A stretch of DNA of 64,000 nucleotides from Megamerina dolium. Taxonomy: Eukaryota > Arthropoda > Insecta > Diptera > Megamerinidae. Below are positions 1-12,915 of the stretch, in pieces. Each line of letters starts with the position of its first letter. Within the stretch, counting starts at the first letter, position 1. Both the position numbers and the translations under genes were made by a program. The stretch spans positions 23,583,253 through 23,647,252 of the forward strand of contig OY978525.1 in assembly GCA_963854835.1 (NCBI GenBank), in the 5' to 3' direction. The notes under the pieces were generated by a model, which saw only the letters and a program-made list of their open reading frames with translations, searched no databases and was not told the origin of the DNA.

Positions 1-960
1 AATATAAAATTTGTATTAGTACATATTGAAAGTCATCCTATTTTCTCTATATGGAAAGTGATATAAAATGTAAGAAGCGGAAACATGTATGTCTTAACCT
101 ATCATTATTTTAACATCATTTCATAGTTTGACAACTCAATTTTCATCTTATCGCGCCATTTGCATTGGACAGATATCAATTTGAGAGAATTTTCGAAAAT
201 TTTCGATTTGAAATATACTCCATACAGTCCAATCTCTTATTTCTAGATATGGATTCACCAAAAATTGTCGATTCAGAATTTAGTAGTTAACATTGTTCTT
301 TTTTCCGAGACCTTTTATTGAACAAAACAATATCAAATCTAAATTTTTTCATAGGAATCTCAATTTTTTTTGGCACCCTTCCATTATCAATAAAATAAAT
401 ATTAGATATTCTCCATAAAAACAATTATAACAAATCAGCACTAACTTAACGGAATACGATGTCCCTATTGAAAAGCCCCTTACGTACAAAAAACAATACT
501 GTATGAGAGAGTACACTTAATTTGACAAAATATGAATATGGGGAAATGATTCTATTTTAATTACTCATAAATAATAAGAGATTAATAGAATTGAGTTTTA
601 TACATATTTTGTTATTGTTGTTTTTCTATTATACATGGTACTATGGTGTATTAACACAATTTAATCTACACTGGGAAAAAATGATTCATACGCTTATTAT
701 GGCAAGCGTAAAATATAGCATATGTTTGTCATTTGTGACAATCAAATAACACACATATTTTGCGTATTTTTCAAATTCCATTATACAAGTACTTAATTGA
801 AAAGGCAAAATGTGTAATAAAATACATAAATTTGTCAGTGAAATGTATTAAAAATATGAATAAAAAAGCATAAATTAAATGTACCATGTAATTAAAATGA
901 ATATTTGAGAATTTCAGTGTTCCCTGAAATATTTCATTGCAAATATATATGTACAATACA
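1..960. other. AT-rich non-coding stretch
   Basis: No open frame with recognisable protein similarity and no repeat that I can match elsewhere in the window. It is AT-rich with scattered short homopolymers. It ends where a TTAA-flanked repeat begins. Confidence 0.6.
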
Positions 961-1320
961 TTAAGGTGGCCATAATTTGTATGGGAAAAAACACATTAAT
1001 TTTTTGCGGGACAACCTCTACAAACATAAAGTTAACAAAAAAACGAATAAATATGAAATTTTTCGACAATCGAAGAAGATTTACAGGCTGAAAAATACAA
1101 TGACTGCTGGCGATTATCCTTATACAACTACGGAAGCAGAATTCTTCGTATACCACCAACTTTGATTTCACAAGTTGCTAAACTTAAACTACTTTTCAAA
1201 AATTTCAAACAGTTAAAGTGGAATTAATGTAAAATAAATTTTATAGAATTTTAGCTTTTTAAATATTTAAAAATCGTCATTTTTCTCACGATTCTGACCG
1301 TCAATAGTGTTTTGGAAAAT
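961..1320 (+). repeat. TTAAGGTGG repeat, copy 1 (MITE-like, one end visible)
   Basis: The block begins with TTAAGGTGGCC. Between about 1035 and 1320 it is clearly homologous to 4640-4925. Shared landmarks are the AATATGAAATTTT..CGA..ATCGAA stretch, the GCGATTA.CC segment, the CCAACTTTGATTTC segment and TTTCAAACAGTTAA. The same GGTGG start next to TTAA is found at 48155 and 53760, where both ends can be seen. I infer a small non-autonomous DNA element with a piggyBac-like TTAA target. The right end of this copy was not found, so the stated end is only the limit of visible homology. Confidence 0.5.
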
Positions 1321-2376
1321 AATGAAAAGTCGTAACTAATTTTTTTCGTTATATTTATGATCTTACTTTTAGAAAATATTAATTTTTCAAACAAGTCGCA
1401 ACCTCTAAATCTTATCCGATGGCTTAAAATTTCATATTTAGTGATTTTTAGGTAACCTCATATTTCTAGAGGATGTCGCGAACAATATCGACAATTTGTG
1501 AAAAAGCAGCCACCATAATGTACCTGTTTACAATAACAATTAATATCTGATAAAAAGCTCTAAGTCCAAGGGATGCTTGAAGAGAGAAGATTCCTATGCA
1601 TGATCTTTGGACAGAAACGTTCAACGCTAGATCTTTGGATCTATTTTTGTTGGAGACGATTACCTCATATGGTACAACCATAAGTTGTATTAGCAGCATG
1701 TTGATATTGATATAGTTTAGCTCACATCAAACTCCTTTGGTTGCGGCTCTAGTCAATGGTAGTAGAAACCCATTCTGCGGTGGATGGATCAAGCACAGGA
1801 GAACTTGACAACGCTTGGGATTTCTAACTGAATTATATTACATCCGGTCAAAATCAAACAAAATCGGTTTTTGAACAGAAATATAGTATATTTCAAGAGC
1901 ATATACACCACAGATCAACACTTTCACATGTAAGGGAAAGAGAATCATAATGATTCATAAGATCTGAGTATTCCATTTAAAAAAAAAATGGCTCAGTAAA
2001 ACAAATTGCGTTTGGAATATACAAATTTTGTTGAACTACATAAAATACAATAAAAAATCCGTAAATTTACCTAAATTTCAGTTATGCATACTACCTTCCT
2101 ACTTATATACATATGTGTGTGTGAATATATATTTATGTATTTATTTACCTCAATGGAATTACTGTTAATAATAATTAGCAATATTTATCAATAATTTCAA
2201 TTCATAAGCTATTTTTATTTAAGAAGAATTTTCTGAACTCTCTATTTTTTTAAAAGAAAAAAACTTCGGAATATGTGATAACCAAATCCAAAGGTTTATA
2301 AACCATTTCTTCACATGATTCACAATTTCTTTATATGTAAGTACGATATTTTCATACGAATATCTTATTTTTTTTT
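1321..2376. other. AT-rich non-coding stretch
   Basis: No gene or repeat recognised. Short open frames are present (for example minus strand 1466-1699) but show no familiar motif and no codon-like composition. Confidence 0.5.
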
Positions 2377-4001
2377 TATACCCTGCATAATGCAATATGC
2401 ATGGTATATTCATTTCGGTCAGATGTTTGTGTCCACTTGAAGGAATCTCCGGAGATATAGACATGGATATATATTCGTGATCAGCGTCGATTAAATTTTC
2501 GATTTAACGATGTCCGTCCGTCCGTCTGTCTGTCACCTGGCTGGTTCGCACGATAACTTGAGTAAATATTGAGCTATTTCGATGAAATTTGGCATAAGTA
2601 ATCTATGATCCAAGGGTACGGAGGGGATTGATATTGGGCATGATCGGTCAATAACTACGCCCACACCAAGCATTTAAAGCGACTAACCTCGAAATTTTCA
2701 AAATCTTTAACTTGCTATAACTCACATAATATATCACTTGGGACAACAATATTTTGCACATAGAGTTATATTATACTACTATATAATCTCGCCAAAAGTG
2801 GTTGAGCCACGCCTACTTTTTAGCGTAGCTCTCATACAAAGTGTCTGTACTTCTTTTAAATTGAAACAGCTGTAACTTCTACAATCTTCTGTCCAGAATA
2901 ACCATAATTGACACTTAGATTAACATGGCAGTGAGAAATAATATGGCAGAAAATCAGTGTGCCACGCCCACTCCTTTTTGGGTATCCCATACAAAGTTGC
3001 GGAAATTAAAAAAATGTTACCGGTTATAACTTGCAAACTATTCAGCGTAGAATAACGAGATTTAAGGTGTGGATTAGTATTGTACGAGCAACTAGGCTCA
3101 CATAAAATGGGCGCACCACGCCTACTGTTTATCGTAGCCCCCATACAAATTTTAAATTGAAACAGCTGTAACTTCGGCAATCTGCCGTCTAGAATAACCA
3201 TAATTGACACTTAGATTAATATCGTAATCGGCAAAAATCTGGCAGAAAATCAAAGTGCCACGCCCACTCGTTCATGAGTCTCCCATACAAAGTCAAGGGA
3301 ATTAAACTAAAATTTTAAGCTCCATAACTTACAAACCATTTAGCGTAGGACAACGAGATTTAAGGTATGGATTAGTATTGTAGGAGCAACTAGACTCACA
3401 CAAAATGGGCGCACCACGCCCACTGTTTATTGTAGCCCCCATACAAATTTTAAATTGAAACAGCTGTAACTTCGGCAATCTTCTGTCTAGAATAACCATA
3501 ATTGACACTTAAATTAATATCATAGTCGGCAAAAATCTGGCAGAAATTCAGTGTGCCACGCCCACTCCTTCATGAGTCTCCCATACAAAGTCAAGGGAAT
3601 TAAACTAAAAGTTTTAAGCTCCATAACTTACAAACCATTTAGCGTAGGACAACCAAATGTATGGTGTGGATTGATATTGAAAAATTAATTAGATATACCA
3701 GAAAGAGATACGTCACGCCCACTTTTTATATATCTTCCGTATAAAGTCTCGGATTTATCTCAAACATTAAAACACCCATAACTTACTAATTAATACGCCT
3801 AGGTCAACTCATTGCAACCTATGTAGTTTAGTATTATAGGCAAAAATTGATCCTCCAAAATTGGTGAGGTACGCCTGCTTCTTAATGTAGGTCCTATACC
3901 AAGTAGTGGAAGAAAAGGATGGATATACGAGCAAACTTTTTATATATATCTCTACATATGCAGGGTATAATTTGGTCGGCCCCAGCCGACTGTAAGGAGA
4001 T
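2377..4001 (+). mobile_element. HINE/DINE-like non-autonomous element, copy A
   Basis: About 1.6 kb, inserted in a T-rich site. A 13-bp motif, TATACCCTGCATA (2377-2389), recurs inverted at 3957-3969. Just downstream is a GC-rich hairpin, GTCGGC-CCCA-GCCGAC (3975-3990), then GTAAGGAGATT and a T-run. A GTCY microsatellite lies at 2512-2534. The middle consists of about three tandem units of roughly 297 bp; the phrase TTGAAACAGCTGTAACTTC recurs near 2861, 3157 and 3455, with CACGCCCAC and CCCATACAAA in each unit. It encodes nothing. Subterminal inverted repeats, a 3' hairpin, a GTCY tract and T-rich targets together match the DINE-1/Helentron-associated (HINE) layout from family knowledge; the assignment is inference. 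Two further copies at 56838-59983 are inverted relative to this one. Confidence 0.7.
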
Positions 4002-4396
4002 TTTTTTTTTTTATTTTATGGTTAATTTATCTTTTATGTATTTAATTTGTTTTTCATATTTATTTTTGCATTTCCTTTGATTAACTGCTAAAGAAGATAC
4101 GATTACAAACAACATATGTAGAACTATTCATACATATTGTACTTATGTTTGTATTAATAAAATTTCAATCGAAGCGTAAATAATACAAAAATAAATGAAG
4201 ACCACAGATGGAACATTTATTGCTAATTGTGATACTTTGTTGATGCTATTAAATGTTTACTTAAAATACAATTACTTCGTTTATACGATTTGGGAATTTT
4301 TTTTTATGTACATACGCGTATACGTATACTTTACATACTCGTACTTAGCAGCAAGCAGTACCACAGCTATATCATAAATACGAAAGTTTATAGACA

Positions 4397-4925
4397 TTAA
4401 GGTGGGTTCAGTTTATAAACTACCAGGCTCGGTGAAAAAAAAAATTATGCATTTGTTTCTAGCATTTTTTTCCAAGGATGCAATATATAACCATTATAGA
4501 ATCATCAATTTTGTATGAGAGCCTCTCTAGGGAGCGGAGGTATGGAGTAAATATATAATAAAAATAGTAATAGTAATAAAAATAGTAATGGTTTGTCATA
4601 GATTTCTCCATTCAAAGAATGTTATCAAAAAAAATACTAAATATGAAATTTTACGCCGATCGAAAAAGGTTTTGAGTTTCCGACTAGAGCCTCAAGTTTG
4701 AAAAGTGCTAAAAAAATCACAACGACTACTAGCTCGCGATTACCCATCTACAACAGCGTAAGTAGAATTTCTCATATGTCGCCAACTTTGATTTCGCAGC
4801 TTTGTAAACTTAAATTGCTTTACAAAAATTTCAAACAGTTAATGTGAAAAAATACTTTTACAAAGTGAAATTCATATAAATTGAATTTTAGCTTAATTTT
4901 ATAGAATTTTGACGTTTATAAGGGA
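4397..4925 (+). repeat. TTAAGGTGG repeat, copy 2
   Basis: Starts with TTAAGGTGGGTT at 4397. Its second half (about 4640-4925) is a diverged copy of 1035-1320, in the same order and orientation. It encodes nothing. The right terminus is not visible. Confidence 0.5.
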
Positions 4926-6402
4926 TAAGTATGTTTACGTATGAAGGATAACAAAGATTTTGGGAACGAATTTTATAAAAACGTCAAACTTACAATTATA
5001 ACTGGTATTTTTATGAAAACCTGCCTCAGCGAACATAGGTTGCTGCCACAGTGATCAAATATATCAGCAACATCCATTAATTTTTCATCCTCAATATTTT
5101 GTCTGAACATACTGACTACCTATGGTTTGCTTTTAGAGGAGCTCCCATATTAACATCAACTAAAAATTGACAAATTATCCCATAATTACCCAGGAATCGC
5201 ATCAAAAGTAATAATATGTATGTCCGACCACCATACTACTACTACGACCACTATTCTACTCCCTAGGGGGGTTCCCGTAAAAATTGATGATTTTGTAAAG
5301 GCTGTTGTAAATACATTAAAAGCAGGCAGTTTCAAATCTGCAATTTGTTTTTCGTTCCTTGGAGAGAAATGCTTGAAATTATAAAATGTTTATGCTATTC
5401 GCTGAGCCAGTTTGTCAAAATTTTGTTTCGTACAATTTGAACCTCAATAACATACGTACATCCATTTCTACTTGTACATATGTGAAACAAAAATTCTCAC
5501 GCTTACACACCCGTATATCTAATTTTGTATACTAAAATATAAAAGGTCCCAACAAATTATTATTTCCTGTTTTACATATTTATTTCAAAATGCTAGCCCA
5601 TAACAGTTTGAAAAAATCATATCTTTATATCGTTTAAATAACAGGATATAAATTGTTCCCTCTGTAGACATACTCATTGGCAAATTTCATAAATATTTCA
5701 CACACTTTTTAATTTCATGTAATAAGTTAACGAAATTTGAGTGATTGAATTCAATTGTTCAATTCACATAATTCAATTCACATAATTAAAATCTTACATC
5801 GACGATTAATATACCATTATATGGCAATACAAAATACAGATAATTGTAATGATGTTATGAATGAATGAATCAAAAGGAAAAGTTCCAAATTTTCTGCAAA
5901 AATTTATGGAATGTCTTTATAATACGCAACAATCGACATTGGTACAAATCACCATCAAACCGGTTGCCGCTGGGCCAATTACTTTTAAGGTTATATCTAT
6001 TCGCGTAAGTATTTGCAAGCAATTACCGTAAACAATTTCGGATGTTATTTCAATTTAATTTTATTTTTTAAAGATAAAACAAATAAGAAACAAAAAAATT
6101 AAATTTCTAAATAACATGCAAATAATGTTATCTGATATTGATATATAATTTTATTATACCTAAATGCGTGAATACGTACATATGTAGGCGAATGTTAGAT
6201 TGGGTCGCTCTCGATACAAAAGAAAAAAAATAATTTGAAATGTTGAACCCCTTAATTGAAAGCTTACTTTGTAAACATATCGGTGCCATTTAAATTTGTC
6301 ATAGCTTTGAAAATTGTTAGCGATTTGCAACCATTATAAGTATATTCTATAACTAAAATAATGTGACAGTTATATGCCTCAATATGTGACAGTTATATGC
6401 CT
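4926..6402. other. non-coding stretch
   Basis: No gene recognised. A 22-23 bp tandem duplication (ATGTGACAGTTATATGCCTC twice, about 6360-6402) directly precedes the worn SINE. A phrase at about 6198, ATTGGGTCGCTC, recurs at about 14224 with loosely similar following sequence. Confidence 0.5.
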
Positions 6403-6710
6403 CAAAGAGCCCAATGGCCGAGCTTCTCTTCTAGTACTGTTGTGCGAGTAAAATTTTTGGACAGTATTAAAAAAGACGTACTTATATTGACCGATTCCGA
6501 ATGGCAGACCTCTTTTGATATCATTTTTTCTGAGTTCTGCCACAGAGCTCTTTAAGAAGCGTTTTAATGGCAACTTGTTACTGCTCGAAGAATCCAAAGG
6601 TAGATACAGTTCGAAAGAAAAATCTTTTCGATATAAAAGTTGTGCTCCAACCGGAAATTAAACCAACGACCTACAGAATAGAAGACTAACGCACTAACCA
6701 CTGCCTCATC
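6403..6710 (-). repeat. tRNA-derived SINE, degenerate copy
   Basis: Read on the minus strand it gives the SINE order seen at 8534-8897: GTGGTTAGTGCG head, CTGTAGGTCGTTGGTT box B region, TATCGAAAAGATTTTTCTTTCGAA, GCAGTAACAAGTTGCCA, CTCAGAAAAA, then AGAGAAGCTCGGCCA and GGGCTCTTTG. It has many substitutions and no clear target duplication, so it is an old copy. Confidence 0.75.
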
Positions 6711-8520
6711 TTTAGCCTTAGCCTTATCTGCTTGTGTGCTTCCCGTTCGCCGTTCTGTTTCTCGGTCTACTTGTTCGGATGATAACTACTATAATTACAA
6801 AACGATCAAATTGAAAATTGGTACATATGTAAGATTACAAGACGAAAAAATGTAGTGAAAAACTGAATTGATCGGATGGAGTACTGTAAAGCCAGCCGTG
6901 GGAGTCATTTGAATGATGTTGTGTTTTATTATTAAATGGAATAGAAAGTCAAATCTTTCTAATAAATGCATGATTTTGAAAAAATGTACATTAGTTGTCT
7001 TTTTATAATCGATTTTAATTCCAAACTCTAAATAGTCCACCCCATACCTATTATCATATGTAAAAAAATAGCCAAAAGTGCAAAACACAATAACTTTTAA
7101 TATTTATAAATTAATGTAATTAGTAGCTAACTCCATCTTCTTCCAATCCTCACATTATCGTACATTTGCTTTCGTAAAACCATGCTCGTACATATGAATT
7201 ACAACTACTGAATATATTGTATAGTATATTCACAAGTAGGTAACAATAGCATTTACATGAAATATGATCACGCTTATTTCTATCTAGTGATGATCAAATT
7301 CATGGAAAAGAATATAGCAAATACAACAACAACAAGAAAAAATATTTAACAACCATCTGTCAATTATTATTTTTATAAATTTCTTTTTGTTTTTTATTTT
7401 TATTTTTTTTTTTTGCTTTTGCATCTATCTTCTATTTCGTGTTTCTTATTAATCACACTCCTATTATTAATTACCTATAATAGTATTAATAATCAATTTT
7501 TGGGAAAAAATCAATAATAATAAAAATAACAAAATATAAAAAAAAAATTGTTACTTTATTTAAAACAAAATTATGGTTGCGTCATGTTTGAAATCATGAT
7601 GCTTAGTATGTGTTGCAATAAATTAAGAAATGTATATTAAAAGAAAATAAGTGTACGCGTGTTCAAATATCTACTTTCAAATTCATGCATATTTTTATAT
7701 AGGAATATGCGCGTATGTGCGTTTAAATATACACATAATTGAATAAGATTAACAGCATTCTACATCCATTATACTCATATTTGTAAAATTATAAATCTTC
7801 CAGAGCAACAAGGAACAAAATTTATGATTTCTGTTAAAATGTCTCAAAGACATGAAACGACGAAAATCATTTACTACATACATATTTGCCTTAATATTTA
7901 TAGCTGCAACAACATCAACAACAATGACAACAACAAAATCGAAGCAACATCAGAAGCAGCAGAAACATTAGCAAATACATATGTATAGCGAAAAAAAAAA
8001 TGAATGAAATATGTACGAGTCAGTATGTATTTATTTTAAAATCATACACACACAATCATACATAAGTATTATATACTTATTTAAATAAATCATCACATTC
8101 ATTCAATGATCATTGGGACTTTCACACAATGAAACTCTTTCATTTATGAATGCGACAGCAAAAAAAAAAACAGACATCATGGACATTAGAGCAATTCCGT
8201 GACATTTTACATAACACTTGGTAGAGAAACTGTTATATAGTAATATTGAAAAGGTAACTAGAGAGTGTTTCATTAGGGGCGATAACTTTATTAGCATTAT
8301 TTTGCTCAAATTTACCAAAATTTATCTCGAAAAGTGTTATGCTGAGTTTAAGTTGTGGACAAAAAGTATTCAGTTTCTTATAGGAAACCACTTTGTCTCC
8401 GACATCATAACTCTCTCTCTCTCTTTTTAACCCTTTTAACCTTTGAATGTAAATTTTTAAAATGTACCAGTTTTATATCTTCATGCGGGAAGTACAACCG
8501 AAAACATATTTTTATATGAT
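6711..8520. other. non-coding stretch with simple-sequence runs
   Basis: AT-rich, with poly-T/poly-A tracts near 7380-7560 and CAA-rich runs near 7320 and 7905-7975. I see no gene and no recognised transposon. Confidence 0.5.
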
Positions 8521-9450
8521 AGGTAAGCATGGTGGGTGCCGTAGCTCAGTGGTTAGTGTGTTCGCCTTCTGATCTGTAGGTCATGGTTCAATACCCGGCT
8601 GATGCATAACAAATTTTATATCGAAAAGATTTTTCTTTCGAATGGTACCCACCTGTCGGCAAGCAATATGCAATTCTTCCGACAGTAACAACTTGCCATG
8701 AAAAAGCTTCTAAAAAGAACTCTGTGACAAAGCTCAGAAAAAGTGATGTCACAAGTGTTCTGCCGTTCGGAACCGGGTAAAATAAGTAGGTCCATTCTAA
8801 TACTGTCCAAAATTTAAGACGCACAACAGTAATAGAAGAGAAGCTCGGCCAATGAGCCCTTTGGGGCTTTAAGTGCCACATATTTATTTTTTTTTTTAGG
8901 TAAGCATGGTTTTTATTTGGTTGCACCCATTTTCAAGCTTGTTCATTGTATCAGCTATATCAGCTTTCATTCAGACAGTGTGAAATCATACATTCAGAAG
9001 TGGTTTTCGACCGACCACACTCAATTTCGAATTTATCTATTCTGTGAGGAGAGTAACTTTATATACCAAATTTTCAGCTTGATAACTCTATATTTTCAGG
9101 AGCAAAATGTGAAAATTTACATTCGGAAGTATAAGTTTGTATGAAAAGTTAATGTGGTTCTCATGCGATTACACCATTTTTCTGACATATCAATTTTATG
9201 ATCACAACTAGTTTATATACCAAGTTTCAGGTCGATAACTTTATAATTTCGCCAGTATAAGAAGTAGCCATGGTTTTCATCAGATTTCGTCCATGTTTTA
9301 TTACATAAATTTTATTGAAAGAGTAACAGTATGTTTCAAATTTTAATTCCATTGCTTTATATTTTCGCGTACAAAATGCGAAATCACGCTTTCAACAATA
9401 TATGTATATTACTTTTGTATGGGACGTCTTCTGTTTTTTATTCGTTTTCG
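8460..9450 (+). repeat. diverged tandem repeat region, split by a SINE
   Basis: Loosely repeated phrases occur about every 190 bp on either side of the SINE. Examples are a 'CACCCATTTT' or 'CGTCCATGTTTT' phrase, 'TATACCAAATTTTCAGCTTGATAACT' type segments near 9061 and 9217, and 'ATTTTCGCGTACAAAATGCGAAATC' near 9360. It encodes no recognisable protein. I read it as an old internally repeated element; the family is unknown. Confidence 0.35.
8534..8897 (+). repeat. tRNA-derived SINE with 13-bp target duplication
   Basis: A 364-bp retroposon. The head resembles a tRNA gene, with box A-like TAGCTCAGTGGTTAG and box B-like GGTTCAATACCC; these would form an internal RNA polymerase III promoter. The unrelated body follows (TATCGAAAAGATTTTTCTTTCGAA ... 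GCTCGGCCAATGAGCCCTTTGGGGC) and it ends in a T-rich run. It is flanked by the direct repeat AGGTAAGCATGGT (8521-8533 and 8898-8910), the mark of LINE-mediated insertion. The head is not a functional tRNA: it has degenerate stems, and the body continues directly. Confidence 0.9.
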
Positions 9451-9516
9451 CCCAATCGTTTGTTGTTTCACGCAGCCAATCATTTGTTGATGAAAATAAT
9501 CATATGTATTTATTTT

Positions 9517-9590
9517 AAGCCATAGCTGAGTAGTTAGTGTGTTGGCATTCTCCGATTGAAGCATACATAACTGTAGAATATTGCAACAGA
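9517..9590 (+). repeat. SINE head fragment
   Basis: AAGCCATAGCTGAGTAGTTAGTGTGTTGGCATTCT resembles the tRNA-like head of the SINE family, followed by a GATTGAAGCATA segment. The body is missing or unrecognisable. Weak call. Confidence 0.35.
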
Positions 9591-11252
9591 AAGGACATAC
9601 TTATGTATAATAAGCGATTATCGGTAACTGGTGGTGTTATTTGATTGAACAAACTTTTGTCTTTCTCAGAAAACGAAGTCAAATTGGACATTCGTATCCA
9701 TGACCTATTCACAGAAGGTCATCACATGCAAAAACTACTAAGCTACACCATCTACGATGAGTTCAAATGTCAAATCAAACGAAGACTAGAATTATGATCA
9801 AACCAACAACAACAAAAAGAAATAAAAATGTGCCATCCTTAATGACTAACTCTACCTTAATAATGACATATCAAAATTCCAGTTAAATTCCATATTCATT
9901 CGTGTTCTAATCAAACAGAAGGTCCTAACTAGAAAGTATCGAATTTTAAGTAGTTATTCCAAATTGTAGAACTTTTATGCCATCAATAAGGCACAGAGCA
10001 AATTTGGTTTTCTTCATGATAAATTTTGACTACCATTTAATTATTTGCTGATAGGCCTTGTAAAATTAATTCAAAATTATTAAAATAATTTTTATTAAAC
10101 TCAGGCCGGTTTCTATATGGAGGATGCTAAAATCTATTATTTTCCTAGGATTTCTTTATACAGGTGATTCATAGAGTATAATGCAAATCAAGCACGTAAC
10201 ATCGTATCGAAAGTAAAATTTAGCAAGTAACATTTTGGAAAAATGAAGTTCTAAAGCTATTATTAAATATTTCTTCTATTTTTTTAACTAACACTGAAAT
10301 CAGATAGTTCTAAACTTTTTAATTTAAGCATGATTATGTAAATATAGCTAATAAGCCTACTATTTAAATTTGAAAAAAAAAATTATATATTATAGTAGAT
10401 ATATAATTGTATAATATTCTTGATGGAAGTAAACAACTTATAAAACAAAACGAGAAATTTTTTTTATGGCAAGTAACGAATTGAATGTGAAAATAATATT
10501 TACCTAAGTAGATATTTTAATATGATTTTTATTGACCTGTTTTGCCGTAACAAATTTACCAGTTTCACCAAATATTAATTTAAATACTAGTAAATAAATT
10601 TTATAAAAAAATTATTAAATAAAATATTCCAAATATTGTACAAATGTAATATACACATATACCTCATACATGCCGGTGGTTATGAAAATGATCTAATTAA
10701 ATCATTCATTTTTCGTTACGTAATATTTATTTATTTATTTTGTTTTTATTGTTTTTTTTTCTTTTTTTTTTTCTTTGTTTAATGAAATTATAATTTTTAG
10801 CTAACTTCAACTCAGTTCAGTATTGTTTACAATAATATTATTTTAAAAAGACGCGTTGATAATTGAGGATTAACATGGTAAAATGTGGGCTGAAATCTAA
10901 CAAAGGAAAAATGTTTCCAAAATATAATCGAAGTTATAAACAAAGTCATGATTATCTGATTTTTAAATTTAAAATTTTTATGTTGGAAATATGTCAAACA
11001 AGTCTAATCTAACTTTAATCTAAGCTTAACTTTGACTATATTTCATAGCTTCATGTCAAATTTAGACAATTTATCATTAACAGCAAGTATAAAAAGCAAA
11101 GATATGTAAAGAAGTGCTTAATTTCGTCCACCCCTACGATATTCGTTTATGGCGTGATTGTCAACACAGGTCAAAACTGTGAATTTTTACACCCAGTACA
11201 AATAAGAGAAAATCTATATCTTTTTGGCCAGATATTTATAACCACTTAAATA
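9591..11252. other. non-coding stretch
   Basis: AT-rich, with no gene, RNA or repeat that I can support. Long T-runs occur near 10740-10775. Confidence 0.5.
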
Positions 11253-11324
11253 ATGCTACGGCGGTGTAGAATAGTGGAGGGTATTTTAACAAAAGGTGTC
11301 ATTTTAAATTTCCCATTACTTTTT

Positions 11325-12265
11325 CAGGTGCCAACATACAACTGTCATTCATTGACATTTGACAAAGAAGAACACATTGAAATAGTGAAAATTCACAACA
11401 AAACCGGTGAAAATATCGCGAACGCGATTCGTATAGTTCGTACTGTTTTTGGCTATCATCAAGCGCCTTCTCGCACAACTATAGTGAAATTAATCGATAA
11501 ATCCGAACGTCTCGCACAAGTTAGTGATGTAAAGACTCCAACTTGTGCTAGTCCGGTTAGGTATACTGAAAATATCGCAGTTGTAGCTGAGGGTATGACT
11601 GAAAAACCAGGTTTGGCCATTTAGAGACGATGACAGGAATTTTATCCTATCCAAAGCCACTTTGCGGTGGAATTTACACAAGAATTGAAGCCTTTAGACC
11701 ATGCAAAAAGTCATTCATTCGCTGATTGAGTGCTGCAGATACATGATCATGCTTTCTCAAACAAAATTATTCTGCGTGATGAGGCTCATTTTCATCTATC
11801 TGGGTACGTGAATAAGCAAAACTGTCGCATCTGGGGCTTCGAAAACCCAAGGGAAATTGTTAAACAACCTCTCCATCCACAACGAGTGAAAGTTTGGTAC
11901 GGTTTTTGGAGAGGCGGTATTATTGGGTCATATTTTTTTGAAAACGATGCTGGTGCTACCGTTTCAGTAAATCGATTGCGTTACCAAACGATGTTGGCTG
12001 GCTTCTTTTGGCCTGAAATTGATGCTATGCGCCACATGGCATACAGCTATTGAAACAATGAATCTATTGCGTGAAAAATTTCATGGACATGGAGACATTG
12101 AGCCAAATGCCCCCGCAAATATTGAAGCACTCAAAGACAATATTAGAGCTGTTATTCGCGAGATACAGCCGTAAATATGCAAAAATGTGATACAAATTTT
12201 CATCAAAGGAATGGACATACTCATGCAGTGTTGCCTCCACTATCGATTTTAAGAGATTCTTCCAT
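11325..12265 (+). pseudogene. DD41D-type Tc1/mariner transposase, broken
   Basis: A decayed transposase of the IS630-Tc1-mariner superfamily. It starts around 'LTFDKEEHIEIVKIH' with the N-terminal helix-turn-helix region and 'ENIAVVAEGM'. After stops and frameshifts come the first catalytic block 'DEAHFHLSGYVNKQNCRIWG' (about 11778-11840) and 'PLHPQRVKVWYGFWRGGIIG'. The block that should hold the third acidic residue ('WPPRSCDLTPLD' in relatives) is missing: 'LLREKFHGHGDIEPNA' runs straight into 'NIEALKDNIRAVIREIQP'. Stops lie after 'GLAI' and 'MAYSY'. It cannot be functional. No terminal repeats were found. The 11253 ATG of the longest frame is probably not the ancestral start. Confidence 0.85.
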
Positions 12266-12267
12266 AT

Positions 12268-12915
12268 ATCTGTCACCTGGTTGTTTTGCACGATAACTTA
12301 AACAAATCACAAGATATTTCGACGATATTTGACATGAGCTACTTATGGTTAAAGAGTACAAACGCCGCTGAAAATGGCCATGATCGGTGAACTGCTTCGC
12401 TCACAAGGTACAGATAAACAGAGTAACCTCGGAATTTTGTTAAATTTTAACCCGTTGTAACTAATTTTATATTTAATTTAGGAAAGCAATATTTGGTACA
12501 TGGATTGATATTATATTATGTAATAATTTAGCAAAAAATGTCAAGCTACACCCGCTGTTAATTGTAGCTCCCATATGAATTCGTAAATTTTTTTAAAGTT
12601 TCAATCTTCATAATTTACGTAGTCTTTTATTTCTTTCTATTTAAAGTAGCTTACAAACCAAAACTTCAAACCGTAATAATTCTGCTTATTATAACCGTAT
12701 TTAAAAATTAGATTAGTATTATAAGGAAAAACAATTTTGCAAGAAATTTAAGAGACACGCCTATTATTTAATGAAGCACTAGGTCGTGGAATTTTTTAAA
12801 ACTTCAAACCCTCATAATTTAAAAAGTATTATGCCTATGATAACCACATGTAACTTAGTATTATAAAAAGAAGAATCATAATCAAATCAAATCCTTCAAC
12901 CTTGCATATCCTTAA
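12268..12915 (+). repeat. HINE-like element, worn internal fragment
   Basis: Begins abruptly at CTGTCACCTGG, the sequence that follows the GTCY tract in copy A. It continues with GCACGATAACTT, ATTTCGACGA, CATGATCGGT, GTAACCTCGGAATTTT and GTAGCTCCCATATGA in the same order as 2530-2850, strongly diverged. It lacks both ends. It directly follows the DD41D relic, so one element may have truncated the other. Confidence 0.65.

Noticed and set aside
2920..3210. Conserved short proteins shared by 2920-3210 (-), 57568-57816 (+) and 59133-59429 (+)
   Set aside because: Their similarity comes from the HINE repeat itself. They overlap internal repeat borders, and frames on the other strand are equally conserved.
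8534..8610. tRNA gene (also 16400, 30814, 36401)
   Set aside because: Box A and box B are present, but the same body follows each copy, the stems are degenerate and target duplications surround the whole. These are SINE heads.
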